Shown here in pieces: positions 35,901 through 46,555 of a stretch of DNA of 64,000 nt. Both the position numbers and the translations under genes were made by a program. How positions within the stretch are numbered: position 1 is the first letter of the stretch; the number at the start of each line of letters is the position of its first letter. Below the pieces are notes generated by a model. It ran no database searches. It had not been told where the DNA came from and worked only from the letters and a program-made list of their open reading frames with translations. This DNA comes from Lycocorax pyrrhopterus obiensis (Eukaryota > Chordata > Aves > Passeriformes > Paradisaeidae), in assembly GCA_014706295.1 (NCBI GenBank), contig JACSVZ010000007.1, positions 50,978,975-51,042,974 of the forward strand. Reading direction: 5' to 3'.

Positions 35901-38900
35901 CTCAGGGAGCCTGAACTCCCTGCTCCAGGCTCATCTCACTCTCTCCAGTCTGGCTTTGGTCTACCAAGAGCCCCTGTTCTGGTTCTTAGTTTAATCTTAG
36001 CTGGTGAGGAAAGGTTCCATACCAGGAGGGAGGCAGAGCACAGGGAGATTGCCAGACCCAAATGTTCCACAGTTGCAAAGATGGTTTCTAAATACTGAAC
36101 TTTAAAAATAATTTGGCTTGCATGTGGAGTGGTGAGAAAGGGAGATCTTTCTATTTGCCTGCTGGGATTTGGAGTCTATAGTTTTCTGGGGACACATTTC
36201 CAAGTTTTTATCACCAACTATAGGGGCTAGAAAACACTCTCTCATGTTAAATGAAAGCTGAAATTCCCCCTAGTCCTACACACTGACGATCTGGAGCTTT
36301 AACCCTGACTAAATCACAACAACATCTTTAGAATCAGCCCATGCAAGATGTCTCTCACCAAAGAAAGAAAAATCCATACAGAAACAGTTGTTAAGGAGTC
36401 CTGAGCAAGTGCAGCTGTTAAGGGAGCAGTCACTGAGATACAACCAGGAAGGAGGAGAGGCATTTTCTGTGATGTGAAGGAAGTTCATGCAGCCAAAGGT
36501 GAGGAGATAGGGTCACCATGGTCTATTCCCAAGACCAACCTATTGCTCCAGCAGTATATTGATTTGTGGATCTCTGCAAAGCACACAGACCAGGTCAGAG
36601 ATGTCCCTACGATTCTTTTTGCTCCCTTGAAGGTATGGATTTTTTCTTCTCTCACCTACTTTTTTCTCTATTTCCCTTTCACTTTTCCTGTGTTTCAAGG
36701 CAGGAGGCTGTTAGTGTTATTTTAATTATTCTCCTTTTGTTTTAAATAGGGCTTAGTTTTTAAATCATTTGTGAGTTTGCCTACAGTGATAAAATGCTTT
36801 TCTGTTTGCTTCCAAAAAGAAATATTTGCTAAAAAAAAAGAAACTGAAGTTCTTCATCCTTTCCAAATGCAATGCTTCACTTTTTTTTCCTTTTTTTTTT
36901 TTTTTAATAAGAGCACTTCATTTTGGAAGTGAATAGGGTGCTCTGGGCACGGGCACTGCAGACCAATTTAGATTTCCTAGATTGCTTCAATAATCTGAAG
37001 AGTACTCCAGTAATTTTTAACTATTCTCCACCACATGCCTTCAAACCCATTCATTTTTTAACTGAAGTGACTATACTTAGGACAAACTCTGCTGTTCATT
37101 TGAAATTGTTCTATTCTGCGTATCCATAGACTCCAAATTCCAATATAGAAACTTAATACAATATTTTGCTGTAAGATTGTTGCCACTTAATGCCATAACA
37201 TTATTAGTCAACATTTTTTATGCACTGCTCCTTGTCTGAAGCAGGGCCATGTCACCACAGCCAGTTGGCTGCAGGAGACTAACCCATAATTAGGCAAGAC
37301 AATCTTTACATTTTGGATTTTTTCATCCCAAGCTTTCTTGTGCATTCAGCCTTGAGATTCAGTTTCTTTTATGGCTTTTTAATCTGAAGATCAAAATGTT
37401 TTTGCAGATAGTTAAAACACCACCTTTATGGCACACATATTTTCAGTTTGGGTAGGGAATGAAATTCATCACTACAGATCTCACAGAGCATCATCAGTGG
37501 CAGAGGCAGGAAATAGTAAAACATGAGCAATTTTAATCCTTTTTTCCTTCCTGTTGCATACACTCGTGTCATATAGGGTACAGCCCTTCCTGGCACTTGT
37601 ACTACTGTATCTAGACTGTTAGTTATTGCTGTTCTTCAGGGAGTAGTTATATTTCAAACACCACCCAGAAGAGAAAGCTCATGAGCTGTCTGTTGAGGAT
37701 TTCATGCCCTAATTCCTCCCACCTTTACCTTGCATATAAAAAGTAGTTATTCTTAGTTCATGTTTCTATAAAAGCATGTCTGCATTTCTAAGAAATACAA
37801 GCATATTGTTCCAGGGAGGCTCTATGCTGCCTTAACTAATTAAAGCTTAACTGTGGGGCAGTGCTTATACATTGCAGTCCACCTAATGTCTTATTCAATC
37901 ACAATTGAGCATTAAAATGATTGGAAGGTGGCACAGTTTACAGTGATCTGCTGCTGGCATGTCTTTTTGCTAAATGAGTGCCCATCTTTCACAAAAGGTA
38001 TTAAGAGGGCACACAGGATGCACAAACATACCCTGGACTGTGACCTCTGTGGCAGTCCCATGGTGCTTCTGGGGAAACAGCTGCCCTAAGGCAGGTTTTG
38101 CAGTGTCTTTATGCTTGCAGGGAGTAGTTTGGTGATGCGTTAGCAGCAGTGTTCCGGAGACTCTATAGCTAAAACCATGGTTTTCTGTCTTGCCATTTTT
38201 AAATGGAGGTGGACAACACTATGTTTATGTAGCCTTAGAGGCCAAAGCTCGTGGGATGAATTAAGGACTTTTTGGGATTGCTGTGGTATGACCCTAATGA
38301 CAAACTAGACTTGAGATTTAGACTCCAGAATATGTCCCAAGTAATTTTGAACGTATTTTGCCATTTTCTTCAACTGAATTTTGCAGTTTTCAACTGCTAC
38401 TGAGAATTTCAATGAAAAAATAGACTATCAGAGTATGAATAATTGACAGACAGAGAAAAATACTGTAAACATAAAAATGCTGTTACCATTTAATAATTCC
38501 TAATTCAGTCTGAATAGGAAACTCATGCTTTTTTCAGGAATTTTGTAGACATAGATTTGTTCTGTACTAGGTATTTTCTGTTCTTGTCTTACAAGACTTT
38601 TTTCTAAATTTAATGTTTCAAGGAAAGAAAGAGCTCTAGAGGAAAGATAGATTGAGAATACAGAACTTGAACTTGTGTGGTATCAGGATTTCAGCTGCAT
38701 ACTTCCTCTGCCTGGCTGTCCCTCCTTGTTGAGAAGACTGTGCTGTTGTCAATGTAGCACTTCTTGAATGAAATGCAAACTTGGTCTTGTCCACTTACAA
38801 AAATGAAAGATCTCCCAGCTTAAAGAGTGGTATCTTAATCAATTTCTGACTGGGAGATTGCATTCTCCCTACTTACATTCTCTGAAATTTCAATTGGATG

Positions 38901-40129
38901 CAATCTTTTTCTTCACTTAGAGCCATCCTTTTTTATGTGTTAAGTGCTTGCTCTGTTTCAACTCTGATGGAGCTGATTTTCAAGAATAGAAATTTCATCA
39001 TCTACACAGACCTTTGTGCTCTTTTGAAAAAAAATCTCATGTCTATTAAAGATATGCTCTTACTTGTTTACTACAATATAGTGGCATTAATAAGAGAGAG
39101 ACAGAACAATGATTTCACATAGCTCAATTAATTTTGGAGAAGAAATCAAGTGGTTTATAGTTGCTCAGTCAATTCTTCATATAAATATTAAGATAATATT
39201 ACTGTTAAATTATATTTCCTATTCTTCTTCTTCTAAGATTGAAGACATAAATTCAGAAAACAAAATGCAATATTTTTCCTTTATGATTAGCTTTGCAGGA
39301 GTCGATCTTCTTTTAATTTGGCTTTTTTTTTTTTTTAGTAGTGTACCTCAATGGACATCAGTGAAGTACTGTGTATAACTCCAAAGTAAATGAAGCAACT
39401 TTATAGGTCAGAGTTTCCTTCTGAAAGTTGTATATGGAGGCAGCATTTGCCAACATAATGCTGTATTATAATTCATCCTTGCACCTGTCCAGTTAGCCAC
39501 AGATCCATCCAAGCATACAATATAGTGTAGGAGGATTCCATTCTGCAAGATTAAATCTTCAGTTAAATGAACCTAAAGTGGCTTAGGGTGTGTATGGCAA
39601 GATATTTCATTGAGAATAAGTTGAAGAGAAGAGAGGGAGGAGGGGATGAGCTTGTCTACAACCTAGAGACAACTCTGTGTATTTCATACTGATTTCCTTG
39701 TTATTTCTAAGTCATAGGTATATTTTAAATTTAATATATAAAATAGGAATAACCTCTGTCTGTGCCATAGAAGTGCGTGACTTTATATCTCAAATGCAAA
39801 ACAAGAGTCAGTCCTTCCTGCTGGACACATTCATGTCCCCTGAAGTATCGGTAGATTCCGAATTATTAGGGGTCAGGTAGCAACTTCAATACAACGAAAC
39901 AGAGGACACTGTCTTCCAATTTCTCAAAAATAGGTAGAAAGACAGAGAAACTACAGGAAATTAATCAACTTTAGCTCCCCAAATGATCCCTGATTTTTAA
40001 ATGTCTGCTCTATCTTTAACTGTCTCTCTCCAGTTACAGGGTATTAGAACTAAATGAGAAAAACCTGATGGAGTCTGTCCAGACTTTGAGATGTTTTCCA
40101 TAGGGGAATGGTTTAAATGATACAAGTTC
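35901..40129. other. unassigned non-coding DNA
   Basis: About 4.2 kb, AT-rich, with a T-rich tract at 36881-36905 (T8 CC T15). Open frames are at most ~89 codons. Nothing else was recognised. Confidence 0.5.
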
Positions 40130-40290
40130 CAACATGGATTTCCTCATTGTCTCCATCTTTGAAAATACTCCAGACCTGACTGGACAAGGTCCTAAGCAGC
40201 CTGCTCCAGTTGGCTCTGCTTGGACCATGAGGTTGGACTGGTTGATCTCCAGAGGTCCTTATCAAACTCAACTATCCTGAGATTTGGTGA
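40130..40290 (+). mobile_element. CR1 LINE 3'-end fragment
   Basis: The order TTTGAAAATACTCCAGACC, TGACTGGACAAGGTCCTAAG, GCCTGCTCCAGTTGGC, GAGGTTGGACTGGTTGATCT and CCAGAGGTCC is the characteristic 3' untranslated end of an older CR1 subfamily. It finishes in a decayed form of the terminal octamer repeat (CTATCCTGAGATTTGGTGA). It is strongly 5'-truncated, as is usual for CR1, and carries no coding sequence. Confidence 0.8.
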
Positions 40291-40387
40291 CCGTCGGTGG
40301 TGAGAATGATGGAACTAAAGGATAAAATGGAAAGTCTTTCCTTGCTTTCATTTTGTTTTCATTTTGACAAGGTCTGTTACAGTTTGC

Positions 40388-40652
40388 ACCAAGGTTTCCC
40401 AATCAAACTCAACCAGAAGTGCTGGGAGATAAGAGATGATCCTATCTGAGTGACTCTAGTCAGAAATGGTCCCATAAAGAGGAGGGGACATAAGAGGTGG
40501 GAGGGGGAAGAGAAAAAGTGCCAGAGAGATAGGAAGAGGGACACAAAGCAGAACTAAAGCTCAGTTTGGGGGAAGGGACCTGGTTGCAGGGTGGTGTTAC
40601 ACATGGCCGATTTTCTCAAGCAAGGATTGCTACAGAAAATTTGGGAATCACT
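40388..40652. mobile_element. possible hAT-type miniature element
   Basis: AAATTTGGGAATCACTGG at the right edge (around 40637-40654) resembles the AAGTTTGGGAACCACTG terminal inverted repeat of hAT transposons. CCAAGGTTTCCCAATC near 40391 could be the opposite end. Pairing between the ends is imperfect (about 11 of 18) and no 8-bp target duplication was found. Confidence 0.25.
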
Positions 40653-40887
40653 GGTCCATGATACACAGGCTTTGTTGGCTGAGTTGTACCAGAGGAAAAT
40701 ATACATTGGCAAAAGGAGTCTTTTTTCTTCAACTACCTTTTTGAGTGGCATAAGCCATGCCAGCAAAGGGATTCTTACATCTATACAGAGGGTGTTGCTC
40801 GCATATCTATATCAATTAAGGGTGTGATTTTTTTCATGCTTGTGACTGAAACAGCTTTGTCAACAACACTTTATAATTTAGACCTGG

Positions 40888-40912
40888 CTTGAGAGCTGTC
40901 CTGGCTCTCAAG
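40888..40912. repeat. 9-bp perfect hairpin, 7-nt loop
   Basis: CTTGAGAGC (40888-40896) pairs exactly with GCTCTCAAG (40904-40912) around TGTCCTG. No element boundary was recognised. Confidence 0.65.
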
Positions 40913-41920
40913 CAACTGCAGAATGTTGGGAATTTTAGAGTGAACTCCTATATTGTTGGCAAAGAAATAAAAGGACACAAATGCAGCAGAGTAATTTTGA
41001 ATAGATTTTTTTATTGTTATTCACAGCACACAGAGAATTTCTTTTTTGTTTGGAAAGGTGGTGACTGAAGAAGCAAAAATAGCAGCTGTGCAGCTTCATG
41101 GCAGGACATCCACTGAAATATAGGCTTTCTTCATAATCAAAAGCCGAAAGGTTTCTGTTATGACCATATCCTAGCTAGAAGGGGCTTGTGATATAGCTGG
41201 ACTGTCAGACACTTTCACTGGAAGCTAAGTTTACACTGGTACAAAAAGCTGATAAACTGATACAACTTTCTGAACAAGATAAGTATAGAGCAGAAGTACT
41301 CTTTTGTAGATAAAATAGCATATACGTCAGGGGAGTTGCAGCCATAGCAGTGCTGGTTAGGAGAGGGAAGTGTGGTTTGCTTGCTCTTTGTCTTCTTCAC
41401 AATCTTAATCAACTGCCAGGCTGGTGTATGTCTCTGTGTAGTTTATTCCACCCTGAAAAACACCCAGCTGTTTTTGTGCAAGTCTTGTCATTTATTCTTA
41501 CCAGACATCCCTGTATTTTGGTCAGAACAATAGCTCTGGCATAGCCAAAGTGATAACTCCAAGTACAGTGACATAACAGTGTTTAAAGGCTTGATTTCCC
41601 CAGAGGACAATCCTAAAATCCTACTGATACAGAGAAGAAAAACCTTCCTTCCTCCCTTCTTCTCATGCTGGCTCTGGAACTTGTTTGATGCCCCAGCAAG
41701 CTGCTTCAGCTTACTATACAGACAGCAAATGAATGCAGCAAATACCAATGCAGCATTTTCTGCCAGTTTAGTGAAATAAATTGGTTAGCATAGAGATCAG
41801 GTGAACACTCAAGTGTCTCTGCAGAGCAAGAAGCAGCAGTATATAGCTGAGAGCAGAAGAAAATATTGGAAAAATTCCATTTTTTTTTTCTCGGTATTAG
41901 ACTGATTTAACTGTCTTGCC

Positions 41921-41972
41921 AAACTCCTTAATGCTGGCAAGGTCACAAACTCCTTAATGCTGGCAAGGTCAC
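41921..41972. repeat. perfect 26-bp tandem duplication
   Basis: AAACTCCTTAATGCTGGCAA followed by GGTCAC occurs twice head to tail (41921-41946 and 41947-41972) with no difference. Perfect identity suggests a recent duplication. Confidence 0.95.
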
Positions 41973-42049
41973 AAAATGATTAACCAGTTCAAGAATGTCC
42001 ATCCACACGGAAGTATGCATTTGTTTAGCTGATTCTGAATATCAGAGCT

Positions 42050-42110
42050 CTAAGGCTTGTCTGCACTTGAAAGTATTTCTCAGTGTGGCTTGACTGGCAC
42101 TCTCCCATTC
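42050..42110. mobile_element. DNA-transposon end remnant
   Basis: CTAAGGCTTGTCTGCACTTG leading into AAAGT and a GTGTGGCTTGACTGG segment resembles the AGGCCTTGTCTACACT-type end of the same non-autonomous transposon style seen at 20.6 kb. Only one end is recognisable. Confidence 0.35.
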
Positions 42111-42812
42111 CTCTGAAGAGATGCAGTTTATGAGAGTCACTTGCTGAGGCAGCTCAAACCCAATTTCAGGAAAAGGCCTTCCTTTTGATATCAGCATTAC
42201 CAAGTCTGCCTTAGGCTCCTTGTTGCCACAGTCATTTTGATCAGAAAAGGCTTTTTTTTCAGGCTTGTAATCAACAGAAATGCTTATCATACTGGTAAAA
42301 CAGTGAAATGGAGACCAAGTTAAAAGCAGTGTACTTGGAGTTCTGCTGGATAAGAAAATAAGCATTTCCTTGATCAGACAGGGAGTTGTCTTTGAGATGG
42401 GGTGCTTAGCATTTAGCAGCAGACCGGTTACTTGCAGAAACTGATGCAAGTTATTTTGGTTTTGAAAAGATGTTAGCATTTTTTTTTGTAAACTGATAGA
42501 CCGTCAACCTTCAGATCAGTGAATACGTTGGGATTTTTTTTAATTGCATGCATTACTTCACTGCTACCTTGTATGTTATATATGCAAAATCAAACCACCC
42601 TAAATTTTAATTTATGAAAAAAATGTGTTTGGCTAGAAGTCCAAATGGGAGTGAAAGAAACCTGAACAAAAAACAGTTTGGAGAGTAAATGCTGGAAGGT
42701 TATTTCTTTTGTGAGTCACAAAAAGGCCTTTAGTAGGAAATATTCAGAGAGCTGCCCCATGGCAGGGTAATATTTGTGAATGCTGAAAGTTGCACAGGTA
42801 CAAAGCCATATG

Positions 42813-43229
42813 CGGGGAGGCTGAAGTCACTTGGTCTGTTCAGCCTGGACAAAAAGGAGACTGAGGGGAGACCTCAGCAGTCCACAGCTTTGTCGTAAGA
42901 GGAAGAGTAGGGGCAGGCACTGATCTCTTCTCTGTGGCGACCAGTGGCAGGACCTGAGGGAATGGCCTCAAGCTGTGTCAGAGGAGGTTTAGGGTGGATA
43001 TCAGGAAAAGGTTCATTCCCCAGAGGGTGGTTGGGCACTGGAATAGGCTCCCCAGGGCAGTGGTCACAGCACCAAGCCTGACAGAGTTCAAGAATTGTTT
43101 GGACAATACTCTTGGGCACACAGGGTGACTCTTGGGGATGGTGCTGTGCAGGGCCAGGAGCTGGAATCGATGATCCTTGTGGGTGTTTTCAAACTCAGGG
43201 TGTTCTATGATTCTATAATTCCATGATTC
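42813..43229 (+). mobile_element. CR1 LINE, 5'-truncated 3' end
   Basis: About 415 bp match the avian CR1 3' region in order: GTCTGTTCAGCCTGGACAAA, GAGGGGAGACCTCA, GAATGGCCTCAAGCTGTGTC, GAGGAGGTTTAGGGTGGATA, TGGAATAGGCTCCCCAGGGC, AGTGGTCACAGCACC, then TCGATGATCCTTGTGGGTG. It ends in the terminal octamer-type repeat TTCTATGATTCTATAATTCC. The segment at 42880-42915 is more diverged. This is the most intact interspersed repeat in the window. It holds only untranslated and extreme 3' sequence, so open frames on its minus strand (for example 42978-43271) are shadows. Confidence 0.95.
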
Positions 43230-43800
43230 ACTGCACATCAGCAAATTTCTCCCTAACAATACACAGTCCATTGCTCATTATTAGTTGCTATGTAATATTC
43301 ATGCATCTAAAATCATCCAGCACAGGCGAGTTTGATCAATTTCTCTGTAACAGCAGTGACTAAATTTAGTGGGTACTGTGCCTGTTATGGAGCAGAGGTT
43401 GGGATATTTCTTACCTTTACCTGAGGGGCTCTTTTAACAGCACTTTGTGTGTCATAAATACCATGTGCTTAGAGAATAGGAGTGACTAGTGAAAAGCTGA
43501 AGCAAACAACCCACAAGCTGAAATGGTTGGATGAACTATTCAACAAACACCTATGAAAAATAAAAGCAAAATCCATTTGCAAATTATTTGTTAATCAAAA
43601 TAACCTGAATCCTTAACTGGTGTAATTTGTAGCTCACAGTTTGTGAAGCTGTAATGGGCAAAAAACACTTGAAAGGAGTGAAATACCATGGCTGATTTTA
43701 ATTGGCTTTTTTTTTTTTTTACTATTAATGTACCCAGAAATATTAATTTGGTTCTCATTATGAGTGAATTAACTTAAAAAATATTAGGCAGTGAAACTAT

Positions 43801-43888
43801 GTATATACACACATAAATATATATATGCATGTGTGTATATATATATATATATATTTAAAAAATATGTATGTGTGTATATATATATATG
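43801..43888. repeat. TA/TG microsatellite, palindromic
   Basis: Alternating purine-pyrimidine TA runs with TG/CA segments (CATGTGTGTATATA...TATGTGTGTATATA) extend over about 90 bases. The opposite-strand frame rich in Tyr, Ile and His is an artefact of the repeat. Confidence 0.9.
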
Positions 43889-44119
43889 AACTTCTATTTG
43901 TTGTTTAGATACTTCAAAACCTAATGGCCCCACTAGCTGGTACAGCAGAGGCTTATGGTTCCCAGGCACTTAGAGCACCTCCCAAAGTTCCTCAGAGTTA
44001 ATTTGTGATCACATGTCCCAAAGCCCTTTTTCCCTATCAGAGCCGGCAGATTGTCACTGATTCATGAACCAGGTCAAAACCACCCTCTGCCTGTACCTTC
44101 AGCTGTGTGCATCCCAAAA

Positions 44120-44272
44120 CAGCAGTTCCCAGGCTGTAGTCAACCCCCAGGAGTTTTGCACAAGTGTGTAGCAAGAAGCCTGCAGAGAGTAGCTGAAGAT
44201 TATCAGCTTACTACATCTGAGTGGTTACTCTGAAGGCTAGAAAGTTGAGTTCACAAGTTTGGGAAACACTAG
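44120..44272. mobile_element. possible hAT-type miniature element
   Basis: The left edge CAGCAGTTCCCAGGCTG and the right edge AAGTTTGGGAAACACTAG resemble the paired CAGTGGTTCCCAAACTT / AAGTTTGGGAACCACTG ends of hAT elements, 152 bp apart. The adjacent 8-mers do not form a convincing target duplication, so the copy is old or the right boundary is off by a few bases. Confidence 0.4.
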
Positions 44273-46424
44273 ATAGAGACCTATTTCTCAGCCTTCCTGA
44301 AATTTGAAGAGTGCTATCACAACCACCCAGTATGTGTATGCATTTAAATGCTTGCTTTGTGAGTCTTAGAGATATGCTAAAGGAGACAAAAAAATGCCCT
44401 TAATAATATCAACTGTAGGTGCCATTTAAGCAAATATTTACGTGGTTGTCTGGCAGATGAGATCTTTAGAAGTATAATTACCTGCTGGCTGTGAAAGCAG
44501 AACTTTTATTGAGGTTGGGATGTTAGAATCAGAACACGCTCATTCAAGGTTTATTGAATAGTATGTGAATCACTGTATTCCATTCTTTAAGACTTGCCCT
44601 GAACCACTATTGAAGTAATAACCAAAATGGAGTAAGCCTCATTGTAAGCTGAAATTGTTTTATTTTTCAAAGTCTCTTCAGTTTCATTTAATCTATGTTT
44701 GCCTGTTTGGTGTAAACCCCCACTGTCTTTCTAAGATGAGGATGGGAACTGCAGATAAGGATATGCACACCTTTTTTTTTTTTTTTTAACCTTCTTAGGG
44801 CTGCTGTGAAGTTACAGTTGCAATATAAAGATGACAAGAAGTTCAAGACAAGATAAAGGACCCCAGTGAGATTGGACACTGAGAGGTGCACCAGACTTCC
44901 TCCTTTTGCTTGGCACTTCTCTTTTTATTCTTTGATTAAAGTCTTTTTCCTTTACTTACATCCTCCATTAAGATGTCTCAGTGTCATTTAGGGTGTTAAT
45001 TGAGAGGAGGTTTAAGCTCATCAAGGCGATTATAAGTGATAGTTAAAAATTTCTATATATGGCCTATGCTGGAATCAGCACAGTAGGATGCCATTTTTCT
45101 TTTATCTAACTGACATTGGTAATAATAGATGAAATTATTACTAAATCGCAGCTGCAGAGATGATATCATGATTTTTTTGTGTAATCTTTGATGAAAAATT
45201 AATTTTTGAGAGGGATAATTTAAAATGATTTAAATAGTATTATACTGAAGTCCTTACTGGTAATTAACACCAATCTTGTCAGAAGTGAATCCACTTTTGC
45301 AGCTGTTTCTAAAGATACCTACAGTATTTGTAACTTTTCTGGGAGTGAAATTATAGTGTTTGGACTTTATTTTTACTGCATAAGGACCATTAAGAGAAAA
45401 GGATGTTAATAGAGAAGGCTTTGTTCCCCGTCAGGGCCAAAGTCTATTTCACATTTCCAGTGTTTCTCTATGTGTGTATTTAATTAGCTATGCTCAGCAT
45501 GTAAGCAGAGTTCAGTGTATGCAAAGTAGACTTTACATGGTATTTATATGTATGTATTCGCATGCCAGTGTACACACAGATATGTATATCTTTATGGGTT
45601 AGCTATATAAGTATACACAACTTTATTTGCGAGGGTTTTAATTGGTTGAACAGATGGCTGATCAGAAATGCTTCTTCATCTTCATCAGTGACTCGTCTTT
45701 CTTTCTTTGCATCGACTTTCATCACAGTGGCAAAAAAGTGCTCTAACGAGAAACAGCTGAAAATAGATTTTTCTTTGGTACTTTCATCATGCTTTAAATG
45801 ACAGAAGAGGATTTTTTTGTCCTATATATAAAGACCTGCAGGAGAAGGTTAAAAAAGGAAATATAGTGAAATCTAAATAGAAAAATTTGAATGAGAATAT
45901 GGGAGAGCCTCAGATTATTCCTCTTATCTTCATATTTTACTTTCTTCTTTTTTAAAGTACATGCTGATTTTTGACAAGATATATAGTCATGGTTATTCAC
46001 GCCAGCTACAGTACCTGCCAATCAGTTTTTCTTTTCCTCGAGTTTGGTGCAGAAAGGGGGAGGGAGGGACAGGAGTTGAAAGATGACACAATGGCTTAGA
46101 GGACTGTTACTTTAGGTATTCATTAAAAAAGGAGTTACATGGCCAGCTTCTGCTGTTTCTGCAATTTTATTATATTCAAATCAAAGTCTGACTTCTGTAG
46201 GCTTTATAAAGGAAACAATGTGCCTTATAAACAGAGTGCAGGGTTCATGTAGGAGTGGTTCACTTACAAGCAGATTCATGGCTTGAGTTTATGTATAGAT
46301 ATGTGAATAATCTATCCCATTTTTAATTTGAAAGAATAAGTTACCTGCTTTTTTTTTTTCTTTGTCAGTGTTGAAGTCTTTTGCAAACAGCTGCTTTTAT
46401 TCTCTGAATTCCTGTGGTTATATC
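44273..46424. other. unassigned AT-rich DNA
   Basis: There is no gene. A run of 16 Ts lies at 44772-44787. No repeat body was recognised beside it. Confidence 0.5.
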
Positions 46425-46555
46425 GCTGTTGTATCCACTTTGCAAATTGGTAAACTGAGGAATGCCTTGACTGAGGAAACTAAGAAAATCATACAGCTAG
46501 CTGAGAGTCAAAAGCAGAAGTAGAACTTGGGGATTCTGCTCTCCTCTCCTTTTTC
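46425..46555 (-). mobile_element. MIR-like SINE remnant
   Basis: The plus strand reads GTATCCACTTTGCAAATTGG, TAAACTGAGG, GACTGAGGAAACTAAG, AATCATACAGCTAGCTGAGA, GTAGAACTTGGGGATTCTG. This is the order of the reverse complement of a MIR-type core: CCCATTTTACAGATGAGG, AAACTGAGG, GTCACACAGCTAG, CAGAGC, GGATTCGAACCC, GTCTCTGACTCC. It is ancient and non-functional. A reptilian SINE sharing the core is the alternative. Confidence 0.6.

Noticed and set aside
42042..42479. 145-codon minus-strand open frame
   Set aside because: It begins in DNA-transposon debris, has no domain, and its length is within the chance tail.
42874..43271. 81- and 97-codon minus-strand frames
   Set aside because: They are antisense shadows of the plus-strand CR1 3' end.
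44760..44830. Poly-T run as the tail of a reverse-strand processed pseudogene
   Set aside because: No recognisable gene-like sequence or target-site duplication was seen next to the tract.
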